Program-made: the position numbers and the translations under genes
The notes under the pieces: generated by a model
What the model saw: the letters and a program-made list of their open reading frames with translations, nothing else
What the model was told of the DNA's origin: nothing
The model's database searches: none
Part shown: positions 18,579 to 28,032 of the stretch, in pieces
How the letters are laid out: every line of letters begins with the position of its first letter
Position numbering within the stretch: the stretch's first letter is position 1
From: Mycolicibacterium tokaiense
Lineage (GTDB): Bacteria; Actinomycetota; Actinomycetes; Mycobacteriales; Mycobacteriaceae
Assembly (NCBI RefSeq): GCF_010725885.1
Contig: NZ_AP022600.1
Location: 4,216,001-4,280,000 of the forward strand
Reading direction: 5' to 3'
Length of the DNA: 64,000 nucleotides

Positions 18579-20255
18579 GTGAGCACTGAACTGGCACCAC
18601 CAGGGCCGCTGGCATCCGGCGGTGTGCGCGTGACCGCACTGGGCGGCATCGGTGAAATCGGCCGCAACATGACGGTTTTCGAGCACCTGGGCCGGCTGCT
18701 GGTCATCGACTGCGGGGTCTTGTTCCCGGGCCACGACGAACCGGGTGTCGATCTGATCCTGCCCGACCTTCGTCACATCGAAGGCCGCCTCGACGACATC
18801 GAGGCGCTGGTGCTCACCCATGCGCACGAAGACCACATCGGCGCCATCCCGCACCTGCTCAAACTGCGTTCCGACATTCCGGTGGTGGGCTCGAAGTTCA
18901 CCCTGGCGCTGGTGGCGGCCAAGTGCCGCGAGCACCGCATCAAGCCGGTGTTCGTCGAGGTGGCCGAGGGGCAGAGCAGCAGGCACGGAGTGTTCGAGTG
19001 TGAGTACTTCGCCGTCAACCACTCCATCCCGGACGCGCTGGCCATCGCCGTGTACGCCGGCGGATCCACTATCCTGCACACCGGTGACATCAAGCTCGAC
19101 CAGCTGCCGCTGGACGGCAGGCCCACCGATCTGCCGGGAATGTCGCGCCTCGGTGATGCGGGTGTCGATCTGTTCCTCTGCGATTCCACCAATGCCGAGA
19201 TCCCCGGCGTCGGACCGTCGGAAAGTGAGATCGGCCCGAATCTGCACCGATTGATCCGCTCCGCCGAGGGCCGGGTGATCGTGGCCTGCTTCGCCTCCAA
19301 TGTCGCACGCGTGCAACAGATCATCGACGCCGCGGTGGCGCTGGGTCGCAAGGTCTCGTTCGTCGGCCGGTCGATGGTGCGCAACATGGCGATCGCCAAG
19401 GAACTCGGCTTCCTGACCGTCGCCGACGACGACGTGCTCGACATCGGCGCCGCCGAGATGATGCCCGCCGACCGCGTGGTGCTGATCACCACCGGTACCC
19501 AGGGCGAGCCCATGGCCGCCCTGTCGCGGATGTCGCGCGGTGAGCACCGCAGCATCACCCTCACCGACGGCGACCTCATCATCTTGTCGTCGTCGCAGAT
19601 CCCCGGCAACGAGGAAGCGATCTTCGGGGTGATCGACGCCCTGGCCAAACTGGGCGCCCGCGTGGTCACCAATGCGCAAGTGCGCATCCATGTTTCCGGG
19701 CACGCTTATGCGGGTGAGCTGCTGTTCCTCTACAACGGTGTCCGGCCACGCAACGTGATGCCGGTGCACGGCACCTGGCGGCACCTGCGGGCCAACGCCG
19801 CGCTCGCCGAACAGACCGGTGTGCCTGCGGACTCGATCGTCTTGGCCGAGAACGGCGTCAGCGTTGATCTGGTGGGTGGCAAGGTCGCCATCTCCGGTGC
19901 CGTACCCGTGGGCAAGATGTTCGTCGACGGCCTCATCACCGGTGATGTCGGTGATGCCACCCTCGGTGAGCGCCTGGTGCTGTCGTCGGGATTCATCGCG
20001 GTCACGGTGGTTCTCCGCCGCGGCACCGGCAAGCTCGCCGGCCCGCCTCACCTGCATTCCCGTGGGTTCTCCGAGGACCCCAAGGCGCTGGAGCCGGCCG
20101 CGCGCAAGGTCGCCGCAGACCTGGAAAGCCTTGCCGAACAAGGGGTCACAGACGTGACCCGGATCGCCCAAGCTGCACGCCGCGCCGTCGGCAAGTGGGT
20201 CGGCGAGACCTATCGCCGTCAGCCGATGATCGTGCCCACGGTGCTGGAGGTCTGA
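18579..20255 (+). CDS. rnj: Ribonuclease J
   Basis: 558-residue metallo-beta-lactamase/beta-CASP nuclease with 5'-3' exonuclease and endonuclease activity in RNA maturation and decay. The zinc motif HAHEDH is at 81-86, further ligands in HTGDIKLDQ and the VSGHAYAGE segment; the beta-CASP core spans about 215-345. The C-terminal domain for dimerisation is present. The GTG start has a CAGGTGG purine run upstream. Probably co-transcribed with dapA. Confidence 0.96.
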   Translation: MSTELAPPGPLASGGVRVTALGGIGEIGRNMTVFEHLGRLLVIDCGVLFPGHDEPGVDLILPDLRHIEGRLDDIEALVLTHAHEDHIGAIPHLLKLRSDIPVVGSKFTLALVAAKCREHRIKPVFVEVAEGQSSRHGVFECEYFAVNHSIPDALAIAVYAGGSTILHTGDIKLDQLPLDGRPTDLPGMSRLGDAGVDLFLCDSTNAEIPGVGPSESEIGPNLHRLIRSAEGRVIVACFASNVARVQQIIDAAVALGRKVSFVGRSMVRNMAIAKELGFLTVADDDVLDIGAAEMMPADRVVLITTGTQGEPMAALSRMSRGEHRSITLTDGDLIILSSSQIPGNEEAIFGVIDALAKLGARVVTNAQVRIHVSGHAYAGELLFLYNGVRPRNVMPVHGTWRHLRANAALAEQTGVPADSIVLAENGVSVDLVGGKVAISGAVPVGKMFVDGLITGDVGDATLGERLVLSSGFIAVTVVLRRGTGKLAGPPHLHSRGFSEDPKALEPAARKVAADLESLAEQGVTDVTRIAQAARRAVGKWVGETYRRQPMIVPTVLEV

Positions 20256-20330
20256 CTCAGTCCCTGCCGCCCGGGGGTTTGACCGGCCGTCGGAGTGGAG
20301 ATAAGACCACCCAACGACAGGAGAGCGCCC

Positions 20331-21530
20331 GTGAACGTACCGTCCTGGCTGTGGGTGGCCACGATCGCCGGCATCGTGGGGCTGCTGCTGTTCGACTTCG
20401 TCTTCCATGTCCGCAAGGCACACGTGCCGTCGCTGCGGGAGGCGGCGGTGTGGTCGGCGTTCTACGTCGGTATCGCGCTCGTGTTCGGCGTGGCGCTGTT
20501 GGTGTTCGCCGGCCCGACCTACGGGGGCGAGTACTTCGCGGGATACGTCACCGAGAAGGCGCTCAGTGTCGACAACCTGTTCGTCTTCCTGATCATCATG
20601 AGCAGCTTCGCGGTGCCGCGTGAGGACCAGCAGAAGGTGCTGCTGTTCGGCATCGTCTTCGCCCTGATTGCCCGGACCGGCTTCATTTTCCTCGGTGCGG
20701 CGCTGATCAACCAGTTCGCCTGGATCTTCTACCTGTTCGGTCTGATCCTCATCCTCACCGCGGTCAACATGATCAAGGGGGAGCTGTCCGGGGGCGGGCA
20801 CGGCGACGGTCAGAACTTCGTCGTCCGGTTGGCCCGGCGCTTCCTGCGGACCTCCGAGCACTACGACGGCGACAAACTGTTCACCGTCGAGAACGGCAAA
20901 CGGGTGCTGACCCCGATGCTGCTGGTGATGGTGGCCATCGGCGGCACCGACATCCTCTTCGCGCTGGACTCCATCCCGGCCATCTTCGGTCTCACCCAGG
21001 AGACCTACATCGTCTTCACCGCCACGGCGTTCTCATTGATGGGACTGCGCCAGCTGTTCTTCCTGATCGACGGGCTGCTGGAACGGCTGATCTACCTGTC
21101 GTGGGGGCTGTCGGTGATCCTCGGGTTCATCGGCGTGAAACTGATCCTGCACGCGTTGCACGAGAACACGCTGCCCTTCGTCAACGGCGGTGAGCACGTC
21201 GCGGTGCCCGAGATCAGCACCGGCCTGTCCCTCGGGGTGATCCTGGGCGTCCTCGTCATCACCGTGGTGGCCTCGCTGTTCAGTGGCAAGGGCAAGGCCA
21301 AGACCACGATCGCCAACCTGCGCAGGCACCTCGACGAGTACCTCGACCTGGGCTACACGCAGGACATGGCCGAACGAGAACGGGTCTATCAGCGGGCGGT
21401 GGCCGAGGGCGAGCAATTCGGATCACTCGACCCGAAGTACCACTCCCTGGCCCAGGACGAGCCCGACCTGCTGGAGAAGATCGCCGAGGTGCGCCGCCGC
21501 CACGAACAGATGGAGGCGGGCAACCCCTGA
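20331..21530 (+). CDS. TerC/Alx-family integral membrane protein
   Basis: 399 residues with about eight to nine membrane segments. The family hallmark EKALSVDNLFVF (acidic residues inside the membrane) and GGTDILFALDSIPAI are both present, matching TerC/Alx proteins, which export manganese or support metal loading of secreted enzymes (family knowledge). The cytoplasmic C-terminal 80 residues are charged. GTG at 20331 chosen because CAGGAGAG lies 8 nt upstream; a 12-codon in-frame extension has no such site. No yybP-ykoY riboswitch fits in the 75-nt leader. Confidence 0.9.
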   Translation: MNVPSWLWVATIAGIVGLLLFDFVFHVRKAHVPSLREAAVWSAFYVGIALVFGVALLVFAGPTYGGEYFAGYVTEKALSVDNLFVFLIIMSSFAVPREDQQKVLLFGIVFALIARTGFIFLGAALINQFAWIFYLFGLILILTAVNMIKGELSGGGHGDGQNFVVRLARRFLRTSEHYDGDKLFTVENGKRVLTPMLLVMVAIGGTDILFALDSIPAIFGLTQETYIVFTATAFSLMGLRQLFFLIDGLLERLIYLSWGLSVILGFIGVKLILHALHENTLPFVNGGEHVAVPEISTGLSLGVILGVLVITVVASLFSGKGKAKTTIANLRRHLDEYLDLGYTQDMAERERVYQRAVAEGEQFGSLDPKYHSLAQDEPDLLEKIAEVRRRHEQMEAGNP

Positions 21531-21535
21531 GCGGC

Positions 21536-22354
21536 TCAGCGCTTGTTCACGAAGCCGGCGTCCACCGGCAGGGTGACGCCGGTGATGTAGCGCGCCGCAT
21601 CCGAGACCAGCCAGGCCACCGCCTCGGCCACGTCCTCGGGCTCGAGGGCCTGCACCGGCAGCGCATTGGTCATGTCGGGGCCCTGGCCCGCTGACTGCTG
21701 GGCCAGGCCGTCGAGCCAGCTGCGGGTGAAATCGTTGTCGATCATCGGCGTGTTCACCCCGGCGGGGTGTATCGAGTTGACCCGGATGCTGTACGGGGCA
21801 AGCAGATTCGCATATGACCGCATCAGCCCGACGACGGCGTGTTTGGCGGCCGCGTAGCCCAGTGACCCGGCCATCGGTGCGGCCAGCCCCACCAGGCCGG
21901 CCACCGAACTGGTGAGCACGATGGACCCGCCCCGGCCCCCCTTGATCATCGGCTTCATCACCACGTCGACGGTGTGGAAGACGCCGGTGAGATTCACATC
22001 CAGGACGTCCTGCCAGGCGTTGTCGGCGGCCATGGGGGCGATTCCCGCGTTGGCGATGGCGATCTCGGGGGTGCCGAGTGCGTCGATACCCGCCCACAGG
22101 GCCGACTTCAGGGCTGTCCGGTCGCGGACGTCGGCCTCGGTGGCCACGATGCGCGCCCCGGTGTCCTCGACCAGTTTGACCGTAGCGGCCAGATCATCCG
22201 GGGTGGCCAGGGGATAGGGGACCGAGTCGATCTGAGCGCACAGGTCGACGGCGATGATGTCGGCACCCTCGGAGGCCAGCTTGACCGCGTGCGCGCGACC
22301 CTGACCCCGGGCCGCACCGGTGATGAACGCGACTTTTCCGTCCAAGCTGCCCAT
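21536..22354 (-). CDS. Mycofactocin-coupled SDR-family oxidoreductase
   Basis: 272 residues. The opening [18 protein letters not shown] with a following [11 protein letters not shown] matches the mycofactocin-dependent SDR subfamily, in which an insert near the NAD site keeps the nicotinamide bound so that mycofactocin acts as external electron carrier. The catalytic Ser (LTSSVAG), Tyr and Lys (YAAAKHA) are present. Substrate unknown. Its ATG is 1 nt after the stop of the small monooxygenase, so the two are coupled. Convergent with terC. Confidence 0.88.
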   Translation of the reverse strand: MGSLDGKVAFITGAARGQGRAHAVKLASEGADIIAVDLCAQIDSVPYPLATPDDLAATVKLVEDTGARIVATEADVRDRTALKSALWAGIDALGTPEIAIANAGIAPMAADNAWQDVLDVNLTGVFHTVDVVMKPMIKGGRGGSIVLTSSVAGLVGLAAPMAGSLGYAAAKHAVVGLMRSYANLLAPYSIRVNSIHPAGVNTPMIDNDFTRSWLDGLAQQSAGQGPDMTNALPVQALEPEDVAEAVAWLVSDAARYITGVTLPVDAGFVNKR

Positions 22355-22355
22355 G

Positions 22356-22670
22356 TCAGTGCCGCACCGCGCCCTTGACGGGGTCCCCGGCGGGTACGGG
22401 TTGCAGCATCTTGATGTCCGGGGCCCCGTCGAGATGCGGACCGATCTCCCCGAACAGCCCGGTGACCCCGGGGGCGGTGCTGTGTGCCTTCAGCGCGTCG
22501 GCATCCGCCCACTGTTCGACGAAGACGAAGACGTTCTCGGCCTCGTGCAGTGCGTAGAGCTCGCATCCCGGCTCGTCGTGCACGGTGGCGATGGCGCGGG
22601 TGCAGGCGTCGCGCACCGTGTCCACGGATTCGGGTTTGACGGTGAACGTGGCGACGACGACGACCGGCAT
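22356..22670 (-). CDS. Antibiotic biosynthesis monooxygenase (ABM)-domain protein
   Basis: 104 residues, a single ferredoxin-like ABM domain: [20 protein letters not shown] at the N terminus, [24 protein letters not shown] (in part) and a C-terminal LFGEIGPHL helix. Such proteins are dimeric, cofactor-free monooxygenases or heme/quinone-modifying enzymes; activity here unknown. AGGAG precedes the ATG at 22670. First gene of a two-gene unit with the mycofactocin-type SDR, same pairing as Rv2749-Rv2750 in M. tuberculosis (from memory). Confidence 0.88.
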   Translation of the reverse strand: MPVVVVATFTVKPESVDTVRDACTRAIATVHDEPGCELYALHEAENVFVFVEQWADADALKAHSTAPGVTGLFGEIGPHLDGAPDIKMLQPVPAGDPVKGAVRH

Positions 22671-22816
22671 GCGTGCTCCTCGATGAGTCTGATGGCGTGA
22701 TGGGACTTCGACCATATTCAGTGAACGTGCGTGAGGGCGCGGCTATCCCGTCTTCCGCTGCCGAGAGACCGGATCGTGACCAGAGTGGCGGATGGTGCAG
22801 TTGGGGTTGGTGCGAC

Positions 22817-22822
22817 TAGGCT
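22817..22822 (+). promoter_or_regulatory. Predicted leaderless -10 element of ftsK
   Basis: TAGGCT followed by 7 nt and the ftsK ATG. Confidence 0.5.
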
Positions 22823-22829
22823 TACCGCT

Positions 22830-25367
22830 ATGGCAAGTAAGACCGCCGCGCGTTCCGGGGGTAAAACGAGCAGGTCAAAGGCCACGTCGCGGCCGGCCCG
22901 CCCCGCTACGCCGCGTAAAAAGGCCCCCGCCCGCAAGCCGGCCAAGCAGGGTCCCGGCCTGGTCGGCGGCGCCGGCGTGGCCGTCGGGCGGGCCTCGCGC
23001 GCCGCCTGGCTGATGCTGGCCAAGGGCGCCGGCTCCACCGCGCGCTCGGTGGGACGCGCCCACGACATCGAACCCGGACACCGCCGCGACGGCGTGGCGC
23101 TGGCTCTGATCGGCGTTGCGGTCATCGTCGCCGCCGGCTCCTGGTTCGACGCAGCCCGTCCGGTCGGCGCGTGGATCGACACCGCACTGCGGGTGCTCGT
23201 CGGCGGTGCGGTGGTCTTGCTCCCGGTGCTCATCGCGGTCATCGCGGTGAGCCTCATGCGCACCGAGCCCAACCCCGAGACACGTCCGCGCCTGATCCTC
23301 GGTGCCCTGATGATCGGGCTCCCGGTCCTCGGGCTGTGGCACATCTGGTCCGGAGCGCCCAGCGCCCCGGCAGCCCGTCAGCAGGCCGCCGGGTTCATCG
23401 GTTTCGCCATCGGGGGCCCGCTGTCGGACGGTCTGACGGTCTGGATCGCGGCGCCGCTGTTGATCATGGGTGCGCTGTTCGGCCTGTTGTTGCTGACCGG
23501 TACCACCATCCGCGAGGTGCCCGCGACGTTGCAGGCCATGTTCAGTGCGCGGCTGGCCCGCGACGACGACGAGTACTACGACGACGACGAGTACGACGAC
23601 GACCACGACGAGCGGGCCGCCGACGCCGACGACTTCTCCGACGGCTATTACGACGACCCGGTGCACCAGAGCGACGAGCCCGCGGCCTGGCCGGGCGGCT
23701 CGCCGATGGACAACTACCCGTTGGCCGAGCCGGTCGACGAGGCGCCGACAGCCCCGGAGCCGGTGGCGGTCAGGCCAGCCCGCAAGAAGCCCAAGGCCGA
23801 GCCGGCGCCTCCGCCGATGCCCAAGCAGGACACGCTGGCCCTGGACCGCGTCGTCGAGGGCCCGTATAACCTGCCCTCGCTGGACCTGCTGGTCGCCGGA
23901 GACCCGCCCAAGCTCAAGAGCGCAGCCAACGAGCAGATGGAAGACGCCATCACCTCGGTGCTGACCCAGTTCAAGGTCGACGCACGCGTGACCGGCTGCA
24001 CCCGCGGCCCGACCGTCACCCGCTACGAGGTCGAACTGGGCCCCGGCGTGAAGGTCGAGAAGATCACCGCGCTGCAGCGCAACATCGCCTACGCCGTGGC
24101 CACCGAGAGCGTGCGCATGCTGGCTCCCATCCCGGGCAAGTCCGCCGTCGGTATCGAGGTGCCCAACACCGACCGCGAGATGGTGCGCCTGTCCGACGTG
24201 TTGACCGCACCGTCGACCCGTCGCGACCACCACCCGTTGGTGATCGGTCTGGGGAAGGACATCGAAGGCGACTTCATCTCCGCCAACCTGGCCAAGATGC
24301 CGCACCTGTTGGTGGCCGGCTCCACCGGCTCCGGCAAGTCCAGCTTCGTCAACTCGATGCTGGTCTCGCTGCTCGCGCGGGCCACTCCGGAGGAGGTCAG
24401 GATGATCCTGATCGACCCGAAGATGGTGGAACTGACCCCCTACGAGGGCATTCCGCACCTGATCACGCCCATCATCACCGAGCCCAAGAAGGCGGCCGCC
24501 GCGCTGGCCTGGCTGGTCGAGGAGATGGAGCAGCGCTACCAGGACATGCAGGCCTCGCGGGTGCGCCACATCGACGTGTTCAACGAGAAGGTCCGCAGCG
24601 GCGAGATCTCCGCGCCGTTGGGCAGCCAGCGCGTCTACAAGCCATACCCCTACATCCTGGCCATCGTCGACGAGCTCGCCGACCTGATGATGACCGCACC
24701 GCGCGACGTGGAAGAGGCGATCGTGCGCATCACCCAGAAGGCGCGCGCCGCCGGCATCCACCTGGTGCTGGCCACCCAGCGACCCTCAGTCGACGTCGTG
24801 ACCGGCCTCATCAAGACCAACGTGCCCTCGCGGCTGGCATTCGCCACCTCGTCGCTGACCGACTCCCGCGTCATCTTGGACCAACCCGGGGCCGAGAAGC
24901 TGATCGGCATGGGCGACGGTCTTTTCCTGCCGATGGGGGCCAACAAGCCGATCCGTATGCAGGGTGCCTACATCTCCGATGAGGAGATCCACGCCGTCGT
25001 CTCGGCCACCAAAGACCAGGCCGAGCCGGAGTTCGTCGAGGGTGTCACCGCGGTCAAGGCCGGCGAGCGCAAGGACGTCGACCCGGACATCGGCGACGAC
25101 ATGGACGTCTTCCTGCAGGCCGTCGAGCTGGTGGTCTCGTCGCAGTTCGGCTCGACCTCGATGCTGCAGCGCAAATTGCGGGTCGGCTTCGCGAAGGCCG
25201 GCCGCCTGATGGACCTGATGGAGACCCGCGGCATCGTGGGCCCCTCGGAAGGCTCGAAAGCGCGCGAGGTCCTGATCAAGCCCGACGAGCTGGCCGGCAC
25301 GCTGATGCTGATCCGTGGCGGTTCCGACGCCACCGGCGCCGACGCCGACGACGAGCCGGACTTCTAG
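22830..25367 (+). CDS. ftsK: DNA translocase FtsK
   Basis: 845 residues. A basic Lys/Arg/Ala N terminus (1-60) leads to four membrane segments (about 88-245), an acidic Asp/Glu/Tyr linker (245-285), a Pro-rich stretch, then the RecA-like motor with Walker [10 protein letters not shown] near 496-504 and Walker B in [13 protein letters not shown], and a C-terminal gamma winged helix (about 754-820) that reads KOPS-like polar sequences. It pumps chromosome ends across the septum and activates XerCD at dif. The linker is short compared with the E. coli protein. The ATG at 22830 fits a leaderless start; a 33-codon extension has no support. Confidence 0.96.
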   Translation: MASKTAARSGGKTSRSKATSRPARPATPRKKAPARKPAKQGPGLVGGAGVAVGRASRAAWLMLAKGAGSTARSVGRAHDIEPGHRRDGVALALIGVAVIVAAGSWFDAARPVGAWIDTALRVLVGGAVVLLPVLIAVIAVSLMRTEPNPETRPRLILGALMIGLPVLGLWHIWSGAPSAPAARQQAAGFIGFAIGGPLSDGLTVWIAAPLLIMGALFGLLLLTGTTIREVPATLQAMFSARLARDDDEYYDDDEYDDDHDERAADADDFSDGYYDDPVHQSDEPAAWPGGSPMDNYPLAEPVDEAPTAPEPVAVRPARKKPKAEPAPPPMPKQDTLALDRVVEGPYNLPSLDLLVAGDPPKLKSAANEQMEDAITSVLTQFKVDARVTGCTRGPTVTRYEVELGPGVKVEKITALQRNIAYAVATESVRMLAPIPGKSAVGIEVPNTDREMVRLSDVLTAPSTRRDHHPLVIGLGKDIEGDFISANLAKMPHLLVAGSTGSGKSSFVNSMLVSLLARATPEEVRMILIDPKMVELTPYEGIPHLITPIITEPKKAAAALAWLVEEMEQRYQDMQASRVRHIDVFNEKVRSGEISAPLGSQRVYKPYPYILAIVDELADLMMTAPRDVEEAIVRITQKARAAGIHLVLATQRPSVDVVTGLIKTNVPSRLAFATSSLTDSRVILDQPGAEKLIGMGDGLFLPMGANKPIRMQGAYISDEEIHAVVSATKDQAEPEFVEGVTAVKAGERKDVDPDIGDDMDVFLQAVELVVSSQFGSTSMLQRKLRVGFAKAGRLMDLMETRGIVGPSEGSKAREVLIKPDELAGTLMLIRGGSDATGADADDEPDF
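23561..23625 (+). repeat. GAC-rich low-complexity tract in ftsK linker
   Basis: Repeated GAC, GAG and TAC codons encode a [18 protein letters not shown] stretch in the linker between membrane and motor domains. The near-tandem trinucleotides could change length by slippage without breaking the frame. Confidence 0.6.
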
Positions 25368-25382
25368 ACGGCTTCAGTGCCC

Positions 25383-25440
25383 GCTGGATCGAACCCAGTC
25401 AACAGAATCAGCAGGATCTGTCGACTGAGTTCGATCCAGC
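25383..25440. repeat. Long inverted repeat downstream of ftsK
   Basis: Two 24-nt arms (25383-25406 and 25417-25440) pair with only two mismatches around a 10-nt loop. The outer 12 nt, GCTGGATCGAAC and GTTCGATCCAGC, are perfect. It starts 16 nt after the ftsK stop and ends 11 nt before the first possible start of the endonuclease-like gene. Terminator, or the end of an inserted element. GTTCGATCC resembles a tRNA T-arm sequence. Confidence 0.75.
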
Positions 25441-25450
25441 GAGGCTGTGG

Positions 25451-26329
25451 ATGGGCGAATACCGATCGCCGCACCGGCTGGCAGCTTGTCCGGTCATGTC
25501 ACGGGTTTTCCGCGGGAGCGAGTCGGTCGCAGCCGGGCTGGTCACGAAGTACGAACTCTCGAGGTCCTACCAGCGGTTGTTTCCGGACGTCTACGCACCA
25601 CCTGGCCTCCTGACATCCGAAGAATGGATCCTCGCTGCCTGGTTGTGGTCGCGCCGCTGCGGCGTCGTCTGCGGTATCGCAGCATCAGCCTGGCGCGGAG
25701 CGAAGTGGTTCGAGATGCCAAAACCCGTGGAGCTCTGTGTGCGCAATGACAAGCCGCCGGCCAGGGTGATCACCCGACGAGACACCATCCTCGATTGCGA
25801 AATCGAGGTGATCCGGGGCGTTTCCGTGACGACGGTGGCCCGCACCGCCTTCGACCTGGCGCGTCTGCGGACCGAACGGCAAGCGGTCGCCCGCCTCGAC
25901 GCGCTCGCGAGAGCCCACCCTTTCCACGCCGCGGACGTTCTCGAGGTGGCCGACCGGCACAGGGGCGTCAAGGGCCGGCCCCGGGTTGCGAAGGTGTTGC
26001 AACACGTCGATTCCGGTGCCGAGTCGCTGCAGGAAAGCTATCTGAGGCTGACGCTCACCGACGCCGGCTTCCCCCGGCCACAGACCCAGATCGCCGTGCC
26101 CAGGCCCGGTGGTCGCCGCTATTTCCTGGACATGGGCTGGCCCGAGCTGATGGTCGCGGTCGAATACGACGGCGATCATCACCGGGCCGACCGGCAGACG
26201 TACACCAACGATGTGGTCAGGTCCGAATACCTGGCGTCGGTGGGGTGGACCGTCATCCGGGTTCTCGCCGATCATCAGCAGTCAGACATCATCGGCCGGG
26301 TGCGGCGAGCCCGAGACTCGCGCAGCTAG
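25451..26329 (+). CDS. AbiEi/DUF559-like protein with a probable PD-(D/E)XK endonuclease domain
   Basis: 292 residues (or 277 from ATG 25496). The N-terminal part (YELSRSYQRLFPDVYAP, then a short winged-helix-like region with ITRRDTILDCEIEVIRGVSVTTVARTAFDLA in part) resembles the AbiEi antitoxin-type module. The C-terminal 90 residues resemble Vsr/DUF559 nucleases: FLDMGWPELMVAVEYDGDHHR gives the Asp, then Glu-x-Asp catalytic pattern. No toxin partner or methylase is adjacent. No strong ribosome site, so the start is uncertain. Absent from the ftsK-argA junction of M. tuberculosis (from memory). It converges on argA with a 4-nt overlap. Confidence 0.65.
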   Translation: MGEYRSPHRLAACPVMSRVFRGSESVAAGLVTKYELSRSYQRLFPDVYAPPGLLTSEEWILAAWLWSRRCGVVCGIAASAWRGAKWFEMPKPVELCVRNDKPPARVITRRDTILDCEIEVIRGVSVTTVARTAFDLARLRTERQAVARLDALARAHPFHAADVLEVADRHRGVKGRPRVAKVLQHVDSGAESLQESYLRLTLTDAGFPRPQTQIAVPRPGGRRYFLDMGWPELMVAVEYDGDHHRADRQTYTNDVVRSEYLASVGWTVIRVLADHQQSDIIGRVRRARDSRS

Positions 26330-26823
26330 AGGACGTGCAGCATCCGCGTGTTGCCGAGGATGTTGGGCTTGACGTAGGACAGGTCGAGGAACTCCGCGAC
26401 GCCCACGTCGTAGGAGCGGCACATCTCCTCGTAGACCTCGGAGGTCACCGGTGTGCCCTCGATCTCGGTGAAGCCGTGGCGCGAGAAGAACTCCGTCTCG
26501 AAGGTCAAGACGAACACCCGCTGCAATTGCAGCTCGCGGGCCACCTCCAGCAGCCGCGAGACGATCTGGTGCCCGACGCCGTGACCCTTGACCTTCGGAT
26601 GCACGGCAACCGTGCGCACCTCGCCGAGATCGGACCACATCACGTGCAGGGCCCCGCAGCCGATGATCTCGCCGTCCAGTTCGGCCACCCAGAACTCCTG
26701 GACCGCCTCGTACAGCGTGACCAGGTTCTTTTCCAGCAGGATCTTGCCGGCGTAGGTGTCGACGAGTGTTTTGATCGCCGGAACATCCGAGGTACGCGCC
26801 CGGCGTACGGTCAGCCCGCTCAC
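26326..26823 (-). CDS. argA: Amino-acid N-acetyltransferase (GNAT), ArgA type
   Basis: 165-residue single GNAT domain, the stand-alone mycobacterial ArgA that acetylates L-glutamate (or glutamine) as first step of arginine synthesis. The acetyl-CoA loop is VHPKVKGHGVGHQIV (R/Q-x-x-G-x-G/A type), and the C-terminal FFSRHGFTEIEGTPV and RMLHVL are conserved. The start is the GTG at 26823 (VSGLTVRRART); the longer in-frame extension crosses the pgsA3 promoter and is spurious. Confidence 0.88.
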   Translation of the reverse strand: MSGLTVRRARTSDVPAIKTLVDTYAGKILLEKNLVTLYEAVQEFWVAELDGEIIGCGALHVMWSDLGEVRTVAVHPKVKGHGVGHQIVSRLLEVARELQLQRVFVLTFETEFFSRHGFTEIEGTPVTSEVYEEMCRSYDVGVAEFLDLSYVKPNILGNTRMLHVL

Positions 26824-26865
26824 GGGACGAGAGTATCGGCTGACGATGCCGAAGACGCCAACCGA

Positions 26866-26871
26866 TATTCT
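26866..26871 (+). promoter_or_regulatory. Predicted leaderless -10 element of pgsA3
   Basis: TATTCT followed by 6 nt and the GTG at 26878; decides between two in-frame GTG codons (26872, 26878). Confidence 0.5.
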
Positions 26872-26877
26872 GTGTCG

Positions 26878-27474
26878 GTGTCGGACCCTTCTGAAACGCC
26901 GCCAGCGGTCCGGCGCGTCAGAGTCGCCAACATCGCGAACCTCCTCACGGCATTCCGGCTGGTCCTCGTGCCGGTGTTCCTGCTGGTGCTCTTCGCGGGC
27001 GACGGACACGAGACCGCCAGCCGGATAACCGCTTTCGTGATCTTCGCCACCGCGGTCATCACCGACCACTGGGACGGCTACCTGGCGCGCCGGTATGACC
27101 TGGTGACCGAGTTCGGCAAGCTGGCCGATCCCATCGCCGACAAGATGCTGATAGGCGCTGCGCTGATCGGGCTCTCGATGCTGGGCGACCTACCGTGGTG
27201 GCTGACCGGCATCATCCTGTTCCGCGAGATCGGCGTCACCGTGCTGCGGCTCGCGGTCATCCGCCACGGCGTCATCCCGGCCAGCCGCGGCGGGAAGCTG
27301 AAGACGCTGGTCCAGGCCGTGGCCATCGGGCTGTTCATCCTGCCGCTGACCGAGCCGTGGCACTCCGCGGCCTGGATGGTGATGTGGGCGGCGCTGGCTC
27401 TGACGGTGCTCACCGGCCTCGACTATGCGGTGTCGGCGGTCCGGGGGGCACGTGCCCGATCCGCTGCTCGCTGA
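26878..27474 (+). CDS. pgsA3: CDP-alcohol phosphatidyltransferase (phosphatidylglycerophosphate synthase type)
   Basis: 198 residues with about five membrane helices. The CDP-alcohol transferase motif DGxxARxxxxxxxxGxxxDxxxD is complete near residues 64-86 (DGYLARRYD then GKLADPIADKM). It transfers a phosphatidyl group from CDP-diacylglycerol to an alcohol, here most likely glycerol-3-phosphate. Start as above. It overlaps cinA by 23 nt and forms the head of a cinA/clgR direction-sharing run. Confidence 0.92.
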   Translation: MSDPSETPPAVRRVRVANIANLLTAFRLVLVPVFLLVLFAGDGHETASRITAFVIFATAVITDHWDGYLARRYDLVTEFGKLADPIADKMLIGAALIGLSMLGDLPWWLTGIILFREIGVTVLRLAVIRHGVIPASRGGKLKTLVQAVAIGLFILPLTEPWHSAAWMVMWAALALTVLTGLDYAVSAVRGARARSAAR

Positions 27475-27952
27475 CCCGATCGGCGCCGACGCCCGCAGGC
27501 TGATCGCGGCGCTGACTGCCCGCGGGGAGACGCTGGCCACCACGGAATCGCTGACCGCCGGGCTGCTGGCCGGGACACTGGCCGGCGTGCCCGGGGCCAG
27601 TTCCGTGCTGCTCGGCGGGCTGATCACCTACACCGAAGCCACCAAGATCGCGCTGGCCGGCGTCGACCCCGGCGTGCTGGCTGCCGTCGGGCCGGTGGCG
27701 GCCGAGACCGCGCAGCAGATGGCCGACGGCGCCCGGCGCCGGTGCGCCACCACCTGGGGGATCGGTCTGACCGGCGTGGCCGGTCCGCAACCACACGGCG
27801 GTCACGCCGTGGGCACCGTGTTCCTCGGACTCGCCGGGCCAGGCGGGTGCGAGGCCACCCGGCTGCACCTGCCCGGCGAACGCTGGGACATCCGTCTGGC
27901 AGCGGTGCATCGGGCCATCACGGCGCTGCTGGCCAGAATCGGTCAGGGCTGA
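27452..27952 (+). CDS. CinA C-terminal family amidohydrolase (nicotinamide-nucleotide amidase type)
   Basis: 166 residues, only the CinA-C domain; the molybdopterin-binding-like N-terminal domain of full CinA is absent. [36 protein letters not shown] and [22 protein letters not shown] (in part) are family motifs; the Ser/Thr and Lys in them form the PncC active site, which converts NMN to nicotinate mononucleotide. Start GTG at 27452 with GGGGGG upstream, overlapping pgsA3. Confidence 0.9.
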   Translation: MPDPLLADPIGADARRLIAALTARGETLATTESLTAGLLAGTLAGVPGASSVLLGGLITYTEATKIALAGVDPGVLAAVGPVAAETAQQMADGARRRCATTWGIGLTGVAGPQPHGGHAVGTVFLGLAGPGGCEATRLHLPGERWDIRLAAVHRAITALLARIGQG

Positions 27953-27965
27953 CCTCCGGCATCCG

Positions 27966-27992
27966 GGAACCATCTGCGCCGTCGATGACGTT
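27966..27992 (+). promoter_or_regulatory. ECF (SigE-type) promoter of clgR-pspA
   Basis: GGAAC at 27966-27970, 18 nt, CGTT at 27989-27992. Matches the SigE/SigH-type -35/-10 layout. The predicted start is about 35 nt before the clgR ATG. SigE control of clgR is established in mycobacteria; this site is read directly. Confidence 0.7.
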
Positions 27993-28032
27993 CTTCTTGG
28001 AGTACCTGGATACGAAACGTAAGGAGAGCGCG

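Noticed and set aside
20256..20330. Manganese (yybP-ykoY) riboswitch before the TerC gene
   Set aside because: The family often has one, but this gap is only 75 nt and lacks the conserved loops.
22875..24761. 628-codon antisense frame inside ftsK
   Set aside because: Low-complexity Val/Gly/His translation that mirrors the ftsK GAC tract; no domain.
25383..25440. tRNA gene suggested by GTTCGATCC
   Set aside because: Only T-arm-like bases are present; no acceptor stem, D-arm or anticodon arm, and no CCA context.
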